This document shows positions 25,563 through 34,328 of a stretch of DNA of 64,000 nucleotides, one piece after another. Within the stretch, counting starts at the first letter, position 1. Every line of letters begins with the position of its first letter. The notes under the pieces are model-generated. The model was not told the DNA's origin, searched no databases, and saw nothing but the letters and a program-made list of their open reading frames with translations. This DNA comes from Pontiellaceae bacterium B1224 (lineage in GTDB: Bacteria > Verrucomicrobiota > Kiritimatiellia > Kiritimatiellales > Pontiellaceae), in assembly GCA_029432815.1 (NCBI GenBank), contig JAROBA010000013.1, forward strand, positions 57,560 through 121,559, read 5' to 3'. The position numbers and the translations under genes were made by a program.

Positions 25563-25762
25563 TTAAAACCATATTTCACTCAATTCACCGGATTCCAGTT
25601 CGTAGGCGTAGCTCAAATAATAGTTGCGGTTGGGGGCGTTGTATTCCCGCGCCGCCAAGGCACGCGAGTTCCCGGTCACCATCGGCCAGCCATTTAAGGT
25701 GGTCCGACAGTTCCAATGCCCAGTGGTACTCTTTCTTTTTCAAGATCCATTTCCCTGACGAA
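25563..25762 (-). pseudogene. Remnant of an alkylsulfatase-like C-terminus, frameshifted
   Basis: On the minus strand one frame reads KEYHWALELSDHLKWLAD; after a shift the next reads RALAAREYNAPNRNYYLSYA and then YELESGELSEIWF with a stop at 25563. Joined, these match the C-terminal part of alkyl/aryl-sulfatase-type metallo-beta-lactamase proteins; compare GRNYYLTCAQEL in the intact gene at 26312. The catalytic domain is absent, so this is a decayed fragment. Confidence 0.65.
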
Positions 25763-25765
25763 TCC

Positions 25766-26191
25766 TTACTCAGGTCTTTTGAGGCGCTCAATAATTCCGG
25801 CTTCAAAAGTTGTCCTTCTTGGTCTCTCAGGCTTGTCCTCGTATCCAATAATAATAGAGCTGTAAACGACCATATTCTCGAAATCAAACACGAGAGTCAG
25901 GTAATCCTTAATATCGGTTTGGTGCCAATTTATGATGTACAAATCATTCCCGATTTTTCGGCAACGATACGGAATATCTTGTTTGCCAGTCCCCTTCCTG
26001 GGTCCTGTAAGCCATTCGTACTTTCCTTTTCCATCGTCAAATTCCATGTGCAGGGCTTTGCCGGATTGGTATTGGTAATTTAACGAGTAGCCATCCAACA
26101 AATGCAGCGGCTCACCAAACTTATATTTTGCACTGCCAGACGAATCTGCCTCTGCAGCCAGACCGGCTCCGGCACTCATACCTAAAACCAA
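25766..26191 (-). CDS. MoaF-like exported protein with a broken 5' end
   Basis: The protein (about 140 residues) contains YEWLTGPRKG, DIPYRCRKIGNDLYIINWHQ and LTLVFDFENMVVYSS, recognisable as the MoaF-like fold. The only in-frame starts are a TTG at 26191 and an ATG at 26179, neither with a ribosome site. The strong site (GGAGG) and ATG at 26217 are in another frame, which stops after 11 codons. One extra A in the A7 run at 26208-26214 would give MKKKNVRADLVLGMSAGAG, a normal signal peptide. So the gene is frameshifted, phase-variable, or the base is a sequencing error. Confidence 0.65.
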   Translation of the reverse strand: MVLGMSAGAGLAAEADSSGSAKYKFGEPLHLLDGYSLNYQYQSGKALHMEFDDGKGKYEWLTGPRKGTGKQDIPYRCRKIGNDLYIINWHQTDIKDYLTLVFDFENMVVYSSIIIGYEDKPERPRRTTFEAGIIERLKRPE

Positions 26192-26311
26192 ATCAGCGCG
26201 AACATTCTTTTTTTCATGGGTTAATCCTCCATTGTTATACTTTGAACTGGAATGAACTTTTCAGGCGACCGGGACACGTGTCCCAAAGAATCGCTTTGAA
26301 TCATTAAATCT

Positions 26312-27679
26312 CTAAAAAAGCGGATGTTTGCTGACCGATTTCGCACTGGCCCGCAGTTCCTGAGCGCAGGTGAGGTAATAGTTGCGGCCGGTGGCGGTGA
26401 GCAGGCTTTCGGCAAGCCCTTCGAGGGCCTGCGCTTTCATCAGCTTGGGTTCAGCAGCGGTGGGATCGAGCGCAATGAGTTGGTCGCAAAGCTGCGCGGC
26501 CCACTGATTGTCACCGTTTTCCAATGCCTGGAACGCGGCGGCTTCCAGCTTATCCTTACCTCCGGCCAGTGCGGCCATGCGCTCAGCCTCCCCTTTTACG
26601 GGAAGAGAAAAGAGCGTCGTGGGATTACCATCGAACCAGCCGAGGGTACCGGCAAAGATCGAACGCACCGCCCATTCGACGTTGCCGTAGTATTCCGTGA
26701 GATAATCCTTGTCGGCATATTCCGACGGCAGCTGCACATAGACAACCAGCTCGTCGGGCGTCATGCCCTGGTTCATCCCTTCAATGGTTTTATTGAAGAC
26801 AAAGCGGATGGCGTCGCGGTAGTTGGTAAGCATTTCGTTGACGAGTTCTTTTCCGATCACGGGACGCGTGTGACCCGGAACAACGGCAACGGGATTTTCC
26901 TGCAGCATCTGATCAACGGCATTGGCCCACGACTGCACATCGCGATATTCAGAACCCCGGATCGCATAGAGGTTCGGCCAGGATTTATAAAAGTTGTCAC
27001 CCGAAAACAGCACGCGCTGCGCGGGATACCAGACATACAGCGCGTCTTTGGTTTCGCCGTTGAACGCAACCAGATCCAACTGAACACCGGCCACTTCAAT
27101 CGTCTGGCGGGCTTCCGTCAGGTGATGGTTCGGTTTCAGCGATTCATCCGCACTGAACACCGCCCCGCCGCGTTTGGGATAGTAAGCCTGCGCCACGCCG
27201 TTGTTGATCCGCTTTTCCGGCGGGAGCAAGAAGCCGCCCTGCCGTGCGCCGCGCTTTTTGTTGATCGTCAGCCCGGCGTGTTCAAACGCATGGTTTTCAT
27301 CGCCGAGATTATCGCGCGCCCAGATTTCGGGCGTTCCTTCCGCCGCAAATACAGGAACCCCGCCGGTATGGTCGCCGTGTCCGTGGGTCAGAATAATCGC
27401 CTTGATGGGCAGATCGGTAATTTTGCGCATATCCGTCAAAATACGTTTGGCGGATATCGTATCCAGACCGGTATCAACAATAACGAGGCCGTCATCGCCA
27501 ATAATCATCGAGACCGGCTGCACCGAGTAGCCGGTAAACGTGTATACGTTGTCCGCCACCTGCACAACATCCTGACGGAATTCCGTTGAGCGCGCTTTGA
27601 GCAGTGCCGTTTCGGGGGTTTCTGCAAAAGCCGTGGCAGTGATGGCGACGGCGAGAAATGATTTCATCAATGTGTTCAT
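26312..27679 (-). CDS. Alkylsulfatase-like metallo-beta-lactamase-fold hydrolase
   Basis: A 455-residue exported MBL-fold protein with a signal peptide ending near AFA-E20. The zinc motif THGHGDH is at 98-104. The order of segments (RGSEYRDVQSW, VPGHTRPV, NKTIEGMNQGMTPDELV, AVRSIFAGTLGWFDGNPTTL) follows the alkyl/aryl-sulfatase (SdsA1-type) family, which is normally about 650 residues. The C-terminal sterol-carrier-like domain is replaced by a short end after RNYYLTCAQEL. The protein ends SVSKHPLF, as does the next protein upstream. It probably hydrolyses sulfate esters in the periplasm. Confidence 0.82.
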   Translation of the reverse strand: MNTLMKSFLAVAITATAFAETPETALLKARSTEFRQDVVQVADNVYTFTGYSVQPVSMIIGDDGLVIVDTGLDTISAKRILTDMRKITDLPIKAIILTHGHGDHTGGVPVFAAEGTPEIWARDNLGDENHAFEHAGLTINKKRGARQGGFLLPPEKRINNGVAQAYYPKRGGAVFSADESLKPNHHLTEARQTIEVAGVQLDLVAFNGETKDALYVWYPAQRVLFSGDNFYKSWPNLYAIRGSEYRDVQSWANAVDQMLQENPVAVVPGHTRPVIGKELVNEMLTNYRDAIRFVFNKTIEGMNQGMTPDELVVYVQLPSEYADKDYLTEYYGNVEWAVRSIFAGTLGWFDGNPTTLFSLPVKGEAERMAALAGGKDKLEAAAFQALENGDNQWAAQLCDQLIALDPTAAEPKLMKAQALEGLAESLLTATGRNYYLTCAQELRASAKSVSKHPLF

Positions 27680-27703
27680 GGTAGGTCTCCTTCCTTTGTC
27701 TAA

Positions 27704-28963
27704 TTAGAATAGCGGGTGTTTGCTGACACTATCATTGAGCTTGGCCATTTGCGAATAGGTCCAGTGCTCGGCGATTTTTCCGTTATCATCAAAACGGAAG
27801 AGATGAGTCACCACCAAACGGGCCGGTGAGCCGTCGTCATGCGCCTTGATCTCTTTATGCGTTTGCAGGTAAACCAGATCGCCGTCGGCCGCCACATTCT
27901 TGAATTCGATTTGCGATTGCGGCCGATCTTTCCACAGCGGATTGGTTTCAAGCGCTTCCACCAGTGCGTCATATCCATCGCCGATCCGCGGATCGTGCTG
28001 AATATATTCGCCCGTATATTTCCGCGCAGTTTCATAATCACGGTCCACCAGAATCAGCTGAAAGAAATCGAGCGCTGCCGCTTTGTTGACTGCGGCCTGA
28101 TTTACGGAAGCCGGCGGATACAGCTTTGCGGCAATGCCCTTCAGGTCTTCTTCGCCTTTGCAGTTCGAATACGCGGCATTCATCTGAGCAATGAAATCGT
28201 CGGCGTTCCCGGAATGGGCGGCGATCCGTCGCATGGTTTCCAAATATTGGATCTGGAAGCTCAGATCTTCCGCGCCGGCTTTTCCGTAACCATGTGAACC
28301 GAGCAACAGGGTGTAGCCCGCAGCCTTGGCTTTCAGGGCATCAATCAGCGCACCGTCGATCGCCGCACGACTGTTGATCTGGTTTTTAGAGGCGTGGAAG
28401 CCTTTGGCCGGCGCAAAGTGCTGGTAGTACACGCTATCGCCGATGGCAATGTTCACGCCCGGCATACCCGGCACGGAGGTCGGTTCCAGCGTATAGGTCA
28501 CACCATCGACAACGAAGGTTGTGGAGGCATCGATCTGCTCGTCAAACTCCACCACGTCCGTATCCATTGCCCCGCCGAATGCCTTGTCGAAAAAGCCGAG
28601 CATCCCTTTCGCCTTGTCCGACTTCATAAATTCCGCCATCGGCTTGGTGATCACTTTTTGTTCATTCGGATACACCTTGAGTCCGGCGGCGTGGAAAGAC
28701 ACCAGTACGCGATCAATCGGTTTACCGAGCTTATCGGTATACGCCGTAAACTCTTCCACTTTGCCTTTGAAGGCCTGCGGTTCGATGACGACCAGGCTGT
28801 TCTCCCCTTCCACGATGAACGATACATCCGCCATCGCATCAAAAGACGCATAGGTGTGCAGCGTGAAGTGATCAAACGTATCCGTTGAAAATACCGCCTC
28901 CGGTGCCGCGAGCGCGGTTATTGCCGTCAGGCCTGTTGCAATTGCTGTGATTAATTTTTTCAT
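27704..28963 (-). CDS. MBL-fold/SnoaL-like two-domain exported protein
   Basis: A 419-residue exported protein with a signal peptide (MKKLITAIATGLTAITALAA). Residues 25-250 have an MBL-like fold order, but the metal motif region reads SFHAAGLKVYP (89-99), so most zinc ligands are lost. Residues about 295-419 resemble a SnoaL/NTF2-like domain (AALDFFQLILVDRDYETARK, HDPRIGDGYDAL, VVTHLFRFDDNGKIAEHWTY). It ends SVSKHPLF, like its downstream neighbour. The genes are 24 bases apart and probably cotranscribed. Function unknown. Confidence 0.75.
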   Translation of the reverse strand: MKKLITAIATGLTAITALAAPEAVFSTDTFDHFTLHTYASFDAMADVSFIVEGENSLVVIEPQAFKGKVEEFTAYTDKLGKPIDRVLVSFHAAGLKVYPNEQKVITKPMAEFMKSDKAKGMLGFFDKAFGGAMDTDVVEFDEQIDASTTFVVDGVTYTLEPTSVPGMPGVNIAIGDSVYYQHFAPAKGFHASKNQINSRAAIDGALIDALKAKAAGYTLLLGSHGYGKAGAEDLSFQIQYLETMRRIAAHSGNADDFIAQMNAAYSNCKGEEDLKGIAAKLYPPASVNQAAVNKAAALDFFQLILVDRDYETARKYTGEYIQHDPRIGDGYDALVEALETNPLWKDRPQSQIEFKNVAADGDLVYLQTHKEIKAHDDGSPARLVVTHLFRFDDNGKIAEHWTYSQMAKLNDSVSKHPLF

Positions 28964-28984
28964 TTTGACTTCTCCTTTAGCTGC

Positions 28985-29824
28985 TTATTTCCAGGCATTG
29001 GAATTCTTCGCGGCGAACGATTCAAATGAGATCGGGGCGTTTCCGGTCACCGCCTCCACATCATTGGTCAGCGCTTCCGTCCATCCGTTGCGTACCGCCT
29101 GATAGAGCCCGGCCATATACTGCACCGCGCCTTCGGGCATGCCGTTATCCCGCGCACCCTGCAGCATCGCTCCTTCCGGAATCGCATGGTAGGCAATGGT
29201 CTTGCCTGCCGCTTTACTGATCAGCGCCGCCGCTTCTGTGCGATCAAGCGCCTGCGGGCCGGTCAGATTAAACGCTTTACCGATGAGTCCCTCCGAAAAG
29301 GAAACCGCCGCAACCGCCGCAATATCATGAACTGAAATGAAGCTCGTTTTGACGTCATCCGCCGCAAGGAAAAAGGCGTCCGCGTGGGCAATCATCGGGG
29401 CAATGAAGCCCTTCGAAAAGTTTTCCATGAAAAAGTTGGGGCGTAGAATCGTGTACGGGAGATCGGAAGCCATCAGAATTTTTTCCACCTTCCGCAACGG
29501 CGCTTCTTCGTTGGCATCCACACCCAGCGCAGAGTTCAGCACCACCTGTTGAATGCCTGCGGCTTTCGCGGCATCAATAAACGGCTTCATGATTTCCGGC
29601 GCGGCGGCTTCCATAGACGGGGCCTGAAGAAAAACGCCTTGAACGCCATCGAGTGCGGGAGCAAACGTCGCCGCATCCAGATAGTCGAACCGAACGCGTT
29701 CCGTTCCGGCATCCAGCTGCTCCGGATTACGAGCGCCCGCTTTGACGTCGATGTTTTTTGCCTTCAGTGCTTCAACCACCGCTCCGCCGAGATTTCCAGT
29801 TGCTCCAATAACGAATACCTTCAT
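28985..29824 (-). CDS. NmrA-like NAD(P)-binding atypical SDR
   Basis: A 279-residue atypical short-chain dehydrogenase. The dinucleotide motif is at the very N-terminus (VIGATGNLGG), and VVLNSALG and LPYTILRPNFFMENF follow as in NmrA/HSCARG and YtfG-type quinone reductases. No catalytic Tyr-x3-Lys is evident. CAGGAGA precedes the ATG. It is upstream of the MBL genes and downstream of an AraC regulator on the same strand; all may be controlled together. Confidence 0.86.
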   Translation of the reverse strand: MKVFVIGATGNLGGAVVEALKAKNIDVKAGARNPEQLDAGTERVRFDYLDAATFAPALDGVQGVFLQAPSMEAAAPEIMKPFIDAAKAAGIQQVVLNSALGVDANEEAPLRKVEKILMASDLPYTILRPNFFMENFSKGFIAPMIAHADAFFLAADDVKTSFISVHDIAAVAAVSFSEGLIGKAFNLTGPQALDRTEAAALISKAAGKTIAYHAIPEGAMLQGARDNGMPEGAVQYMAGLYQAVRNGWTEALTNDVEAVTGNAPISFESFAAKNSNAWK

Positions 29825-30016
29825 GATCTGTCTCCTGTTCGTTTAAGTTGGCAATACCTTGCCTGCAGACACGAAAGGTCGATAGGTAGCTATCGGTTGA
29901 AAAATGGTAAATATCGAACGCGGAGGGGCGACGGCAGCATGACTGGAGGGACAATGTCCTCATTGTCAGCCCTTTGAAGAGATGCTTCCGGACAGCGAGG
30001 ACGCTATCCCTCCAAA
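29825..30016. repeat. Intergenic region with REP-like inverted repeats
   Basis: GGAGGGACAATGTCC (about 29945) and GGACAGCGAGGACG...ATCCCTCC (29992-30014) form inverted arrangements typical of REP-type elements. It holds the leader of the NmrA-like gene. No further gene is seen. Confidence 0.5.
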
Positions 30017-30889
30017 TTACAACGAACCCGCGAACTGCTTTTTAAACTGGGCGGGAGTGATGGACGCGTGCTTTTTGAAATATTTCACAAAATTCGTGGG
30101 TTCGTCAAAACCTAGATTGTCGGAGAGCTCTTCCACGTGGATTCCTTCAATCGCCAGCCGACGTTTGGCTTCGAGCACCGTATACGAATCGATGACCTGC
30201 TTGGCCGTTTTTCCGCAAATCGATTTGCAGCGTTCGTTCAGCGTTTTATAGGTGGTATGCATCATTTCGGCATAGGCCGCCGCTTCACGCGTTTCGGTAA
30301 AATGCTCTTCAATCTGCCTAATAAATGTCCTGAAATCTTGAATACGATGCTCGTCAAACTTTCGCGTAAGCTCATCCGGTCGCTCCCCGAACGTTTTGAA
30401 GCACAGCGCGGCAAACAGGAGCCGAACCAATGCTGATTCCTGAGCAGATCCCAATGCCAGATGAATTTCATTAATCAACACCTCACAGCTCTGTGCCTGC
30501 TGCTGCTGCGTCGAAATGACCGGCACGGCCGTTGCATCAATATGATGCGGCGCAAAAAACGGAAGCCGGATTTCCGTGCGCAACTGATCGATGAACCGGG
30601 GCGTAATCAGCAGCATTTTTCCCAACGGTCGCTGATCGAAATCGAACGCCTGCACCTGATTCCGGTTCACATAAATGATGGACCCGGGCTGAACCGGATA
30701 TTCATGAAAATCCACGAAATGAATTCCGGTCCCTTGCGTAATCAGAATCAGATTATTGAAATGCACGCGATGCGGCTTCGACGGATCATGATTCTTAAAC
30801 GGGAACCGTTTATAAAACGAATCCAGCTCGATGTATTCAATGCCGGTATCGCCACGCTTCTGCGCGTTATATTTCACATCTGGAATCAT
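30017..30889 (-). CDS. AraC-family transcriptional regulator
   Basis: A regulator of about 290 residues. N-terminal cupin-like domain (GTGIHFVDFHEYPVQPGSII) and a C-terminal double helix-turn-helix (about 190-285: AAAYAEMMHTTYKTLNERCK and ELSDNLGFDEPTNFVKYFKK, ending ITPAQFKKQF), typical of AraC/XylS. I chose ATG 30889 because the fold starts there; upstream starts at 30958 or 30967 would include palindromic repeat sequence. It probably controls the NmrA/MBL genes downstream. Confidence 0.85.
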   Translation of the reverse strand: MIPDVKYNAQKRGDTGIEYIELDSFYKRFPFKNHDPSKPHRVHFNNLILITQGTGIHFVDFHEYPVQPGSIIYVNRNQVQAFDFDQRPLGKMLLITPRFIDQLRTEIRLPFFAPHHIDATAVPVISTQQQQAQSCEVLINEIHLALGSAQESALVRLLFAALCFKTFGERPDELTRKFDEHRIQDFRTFIRQIEEHFTETREAAAYAEMMHTTYKTLNERCKSICGKTAKQVIDSYTVLEAKRRLAIEGIHVEELSDNLGFDEPTNFVKYFKKHASITPAQFKKQFAGSL

Positions 30890-30967
30890 ATTCAACTCAA
30901 CCGAAAACGCCGTGCTCCATGCGCCCGCCTCTCTATATTTTTCCACGGGTTGGAACATTTTGTACAT

Positions 30968-31020
30968 GAAAGTTCCAATGCTTGGAAGCCTGTCCCCCGG
31001 TTTTCCAGACCTTGGAAAAG
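30968..31020. repeat. Direct repeat, left copy, flanking BRO gene
   Basis: Begins GAAAGTTCCA and contains two TTCCA-N5-TGGAA palindromes (30973-30987 and 31003-31017), ending CCTTGGAAAAG. The right copy at 31972-32025 has the same order and spacing with scattered changes between the palindromes. Confidence 0.75.
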
Positions 31021-31077
31021 AGCGAAATCCAAAATGTTTGAATGTTCAAAATACGAGGGTAAATCGGGCCGAGGTCC

Positions 31078-31916
31078 TCATGACTCGTCGCCTTCCAGCA
31101 GGATTCCATCTTTGGCATTTAATGGGGAAACCACTTTTTTACCGGTTTTTGCTTCCAGTTCCAGCCGGGCGTTTCGGGCCACTTCCCCGCCTTGTTGTGC
31201 AACCTGCTTATGCTTCCGAAACGTGTCGGGATCGGTTACTTCGGAAATTTCCTTGGTGGAGATTCGGCCAGCATGTTCAGCACGAGCTCTTTGTTGGTCA
31301 TGTTGTCGCGCAGGTTTTCTTTTTTCAGCCCTTTGTGGGTTTTATATTCCTTCGCGGTTTTATCCGCCCAGGTTTTGTAAATGATGTCGGTCAGCGCGGC
31401 AAATTGAACGCCCTCCTCCAGTCCGTGCTTTTTCCACTCGTCGGTGAGTTCTTTGCGAATCTCAATGGACTTCAAGCGCTGGTTGATCCAGCTGTCCGAG
31501 TAGCCGAGGCGTTTATAGTCGCGCATCGCCTGTTCAATGGAGCGTTCCGGATCCTGAATCTGGTCGATACGTTCGCTGGCCACCTGCGCCATCCACTGTT
31601 TGAACGGTTCCGCTTTCGGAGAAGGGATCGACTGAATCAGGCGGAAAAGCTGTTCGGTATCCGCGCAATCCGTACGCCGCATTTTGCCATCAGCCGCCTG
31701 CATTTTGAAAGCGTGACAATCCGTCACGGTTTGATTTCCTTCTTTCTTCAACCGTTCTTTTAGCTTTCGCCAATACGCTGCCGGGTTCACGCTGTCCGTC
31801 AATACCCCCACCACATCCACAATGGAAAAATACCACGTTTCCGCCTCGTCATCCCAAAGCGAGCGAATAGTACGCTCGTCAAAAACCTTGATGGCTTCTT
31901 TTTTGGTCATCGCCAT
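31078..31916 (-). pseudogene. BRO-N/antirepressor-like protein, frameshifted near C-terminus
   Basis: The N-terminal 226 residues (VFDERTIRSLWDDEAETWYF, SIVDVVGVLTDSVNPAAYWR) form a BRO-N-type domain, found in phage antirepressors and mobile-element proteins. That frame stops at 31236 after ...LNMLAES. In a shifted frame the family C-terminus continues: TKEISEVTDPDTFRKHKQVA, QQGGEVARNARLELEAKTGK and KVVSPLNAKDGILLEGDES, stopping at 31078. So a single-base change near 31245 breaks the gene, or it is a sequencing error. It is bounded by direct repeats and has no partner genes. Confidence 0.8.
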
Positions 31917-31971
31917 TCTCCGTTGAATTCAGCCCGTAAACTCTTCCAATGATTGGAAGAAATTTATACCC

Positions 31972-32025
31972 GAAAGTTCCAGAGCTTGGAAGCTCGCCTC
32001 CCCATTTTTCCAGACCTTGGAAAAG
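31972..32025. repeat. Direct repeat, right copy, flanking BRO gene
   Basis: Carries palindromes at 31977-31991 and 32008-32022, with a further one at 31944-31958. It matches the left copy at 30968-31020 over about 54 bases. Confidence 0.75.
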
Positions 32026-32098
32026 GGCTGTGTGACGGGACAGGCGAGACGCCCGCGATACATTTACCGCATCGCAAGCTCTCTGCTCTTACTCGGGC

Positions 32099-34303
32099 TC
32101 AGGATTGCAGTGCCACGTCGCCGGCGCTGTAGACCATGATGACATCACCGGGGAGATCGATGGTCCGGCAAAGAGACGCGGGCAGTGTTCCTTCGGGCCC
32201 CTCTTCGGCGGGATCGAATCCGGCGAACAGCAGACCTGAACCATCGGCTACCTCCCGCACGGCGGCAAGCGGGTCGGCCGTTGGCAGAATCACAACCTCT
32301 GCTTCGATGCGCGCGACAGATAGAATGAGCTGCATTTTTTTCGTGGCGCTTTCAGCGTCGTCCTGCAGACCGACCGGTCGCAACAGACGCAGGGGCCGGT
32401 CGCGCCACTCGTGATTCCTCTTCAACAGATAAGCGAGCATCAGCATCAGCGAGCCCTCTTTCGGATTATTCCACCAAACATCTATCGGCCCCGAGGGCAC
32501 ATGGTCGTCCAGACGCTCTTCCTCGCAGGAAACAATAATAATGCTCCGTTGCATTTTGCGGGCAACCAGGAGTGCTTCCGAGAAAAACGGGATCTTTTCC
32601 GGATCTTCGCTCCAGCCGAGCAATAGCGTATTGGGGCGGAGTCCGCCAACCCCATGGCATTGCAACATCGCTTTAACCGCCGCATTGATATCGTCTTCAA
32701 CCACAACCACGGGAAACGCAGAAAACTCCTCGGCCTGAATAAATTTACGCAGGCGCTCTTCGGCGATCCGCCGTCGCTCAAAATAATTATCGAGATCGCC
32801 CTCAATCACCTGACCCAGCGAAACCATGCCCAGATTGGCCGAAAGCCAGCAGGCATATTCAGCAAGATGCACACGGCTCCACGCTCCGCCGCTAAGCGCC
32901 AAAATGGAGGGACGCCAGTTTTTCGGATGATAGCGCTCCTGTTCCAGCTTGAGCAGGGCCTTGCGGGCACGTTGGTAGGCCAGGCCGCTGTCGAGATCGC
33001 CCCACTGCACAATAATCTTGGCGCGCTTAATCAGTACATAAAGTCCCGCCGCCAGCACAATCGCCACGCAGGCCCAGACGGCATTGATCAGAAACATGAT
33101 GCCGAGACAACCGAGTGCACCCAGTAGCGCGGCGGACCAGTGGTTAAAACGGAAGGTCGGACGGAAACTCGGATTCTGCGTAATGCCCTCATAGAAACAG
33201 GCCAGATTAACCGTGCCGTAGGTCAGCAGGAAAAACATGGTGATGATCGGCGCAATCGTATTCAGATCGCCCGCAAGAATACCGACCTGAGAAATCAGAA
33301 AGGTCAGAATCACCGCCCGACGCGGCTCCGCGGAGGCCCCGCTGCCATGCGCGAACCACTTGAGTTTCTTGAATATATTATCGCGCGCAAAGGCCTGAAG
33401 AATACGCGGTGCCCCCATCATGCTGCCCAGCGCCGAGGACAGCGTCGCACTGATAACGCCGGCATAGATCAGTGCCCCAAGCCACGCTTTGTCTTTCATC
33501 ACAAAACCATCGCCCAACAGTTCCGAACGCGACGAGCTGGCGGCCAACAATACGGCAACACCGGCATAGATCAGCGCCGAAACTGCGATCGATGCAAATG
33601 TGCCGACCGGAATAGATTTTGCAGGATTCTTCAGATCGCCCGACATATTGACACCGGCCATGATGCCCGTGACGGCCGGGAAGAACAGCGCAAATACGGT
33701 GAAGAAGGAAAACTCCGGCGTCCAGTGCGTCGTGAGATTGGCCTGCAGCAGTTCCGGGGAAAAATTCATCCAGGCCCCAACGGCAAACGATACGATCGAG
33801 AGCAGCAGCACGGCAAGAATTCCGTATTGCAACCGGATCGTCCAGCCGGCACCGATGTAGACACAGATAAAGACCACCAGATTTGTAATCGAGCCCACCG
33901 CCCGCATCGACAGCCCCAGATCGGGAAAGGCCGAAAAGAGGGCTTCCGAAAAACCAATCACATACATCGTGACCGCCACGGCCTGGGCTATATAGAAAAA
34001 GATGGCAATCACCCCTCCGAACTCCACGCCGAGACTGCGACTGATCAGAAAGTATGCTCCGCCCCCTTTCACCCGCATATTGGTTGAAACCGACGATAGC
34101 GACAGGCCGGTGAGCACCGTGATGATCTTGGCCGCCAGCAGAATCACGAGCGCGCCCCATAGCCCTGCATAGCCCACGACGTTGGCATAGCGAAGGAACA
34201 TGATCACACCGAGAATCGTCAACAGACTCGGCGTAAAAACCCCGCCGAACGTTCCGAATTTTGTCGGCGTAGAAGACGGGGCGGACGGTTTTTCTTTTTT
34301 CAT
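32099..34303 (-). CDS. SLC12-like (Na-K-Cl cotransporter-type) APC permease
   Basis: A 734-residue transporter. Residues about 15-440 hold about 12 TM helices of the APC superfamily, starting FGTFGGVFTPSLLTILGVIM (MFLRYANVVGYAG follows), which resembles eukaryotic cation-chloride cotransporters. Residues about 450-734 are a soluble domain resembling the SLC12 C-terminal regulatory domain (RPSILALSGGAWSRVHLAEY). The substrate could be ions or amino acids. ATG 34303 is the natural start; the frame extends 21 codons into the preceding gene. It follows the HMG-CoA reductase gene by 25 bases. Confidence 0.85.
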   Translation of the reverse strand: MKKEKPSAPSSTPTKFGTFGGVFTPSLLTILGVIMFLRYANVVGYAGLWGALVILLAAKIITVLTGLSLSSVSTNMRVKGGGAYFLISRSLGVEFGGVIAIFFYIAQAVAVTMYVIGFSEALFSAFPDLGLSMRAVGSITNLVVFICVYIGAGWTIRLQYGILAVLLLSIVSFAVGAWMNFSPELLQANLTTHWTPEFSFFTVFALFFPAVTGIMAGVNMSGDLKNPAKSIPVGTFASIAVSALIYAGVAVLLAASSSRSELLGDGFVMKDKAWLGALIYAGVISATLSSALGSMMGAPRILQAFARDNIFKKLKWFAHGSGASAEPRRAVILTFLISQVGILAGDLNTIAPIITMFFLLTYGTVNLACFYEGITQNPSFRPTFRFNHWSAALLGALGCLGIMFLINAVWACVAIVLAAGLYVLIKRAKIIVQWGDLDSGLAYQRARKALLKLEQERYHPKNWRPSILALSGGAWSRVHLAEYACWLSANLGMVSLGQVIEGDLDNYFERRRIAEERLRKFIQAEEFSAFPVVVVEDDINAAVKAMLQCHGVGGLRPNTLLLGWSEDPEKIPFFSEALLVARKMQRSIIIVSCEEERLDDHVPSGPIDVWWNNPKEGSLMLMLAYLLKRNHEWRDRPLRLLRPVGLQDDAESATKKMQLILSVARIEAEVVILPTADPLAAVREVADGSGLLFAGFDPAEEGPEGTLPASLCRTIDLPGDVIMVYSAGDVALQS

Positions 34304-34328
34304 AAGATGCCTATCAGCAGGTCTGACT

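Noticed and set aside
26324..27589. Plus-strand frame of 421 codons over the alkylsulfatase-like gene
   Set aside because: Antisense shadow of a gene with a clear zinc motif and signal peptide.
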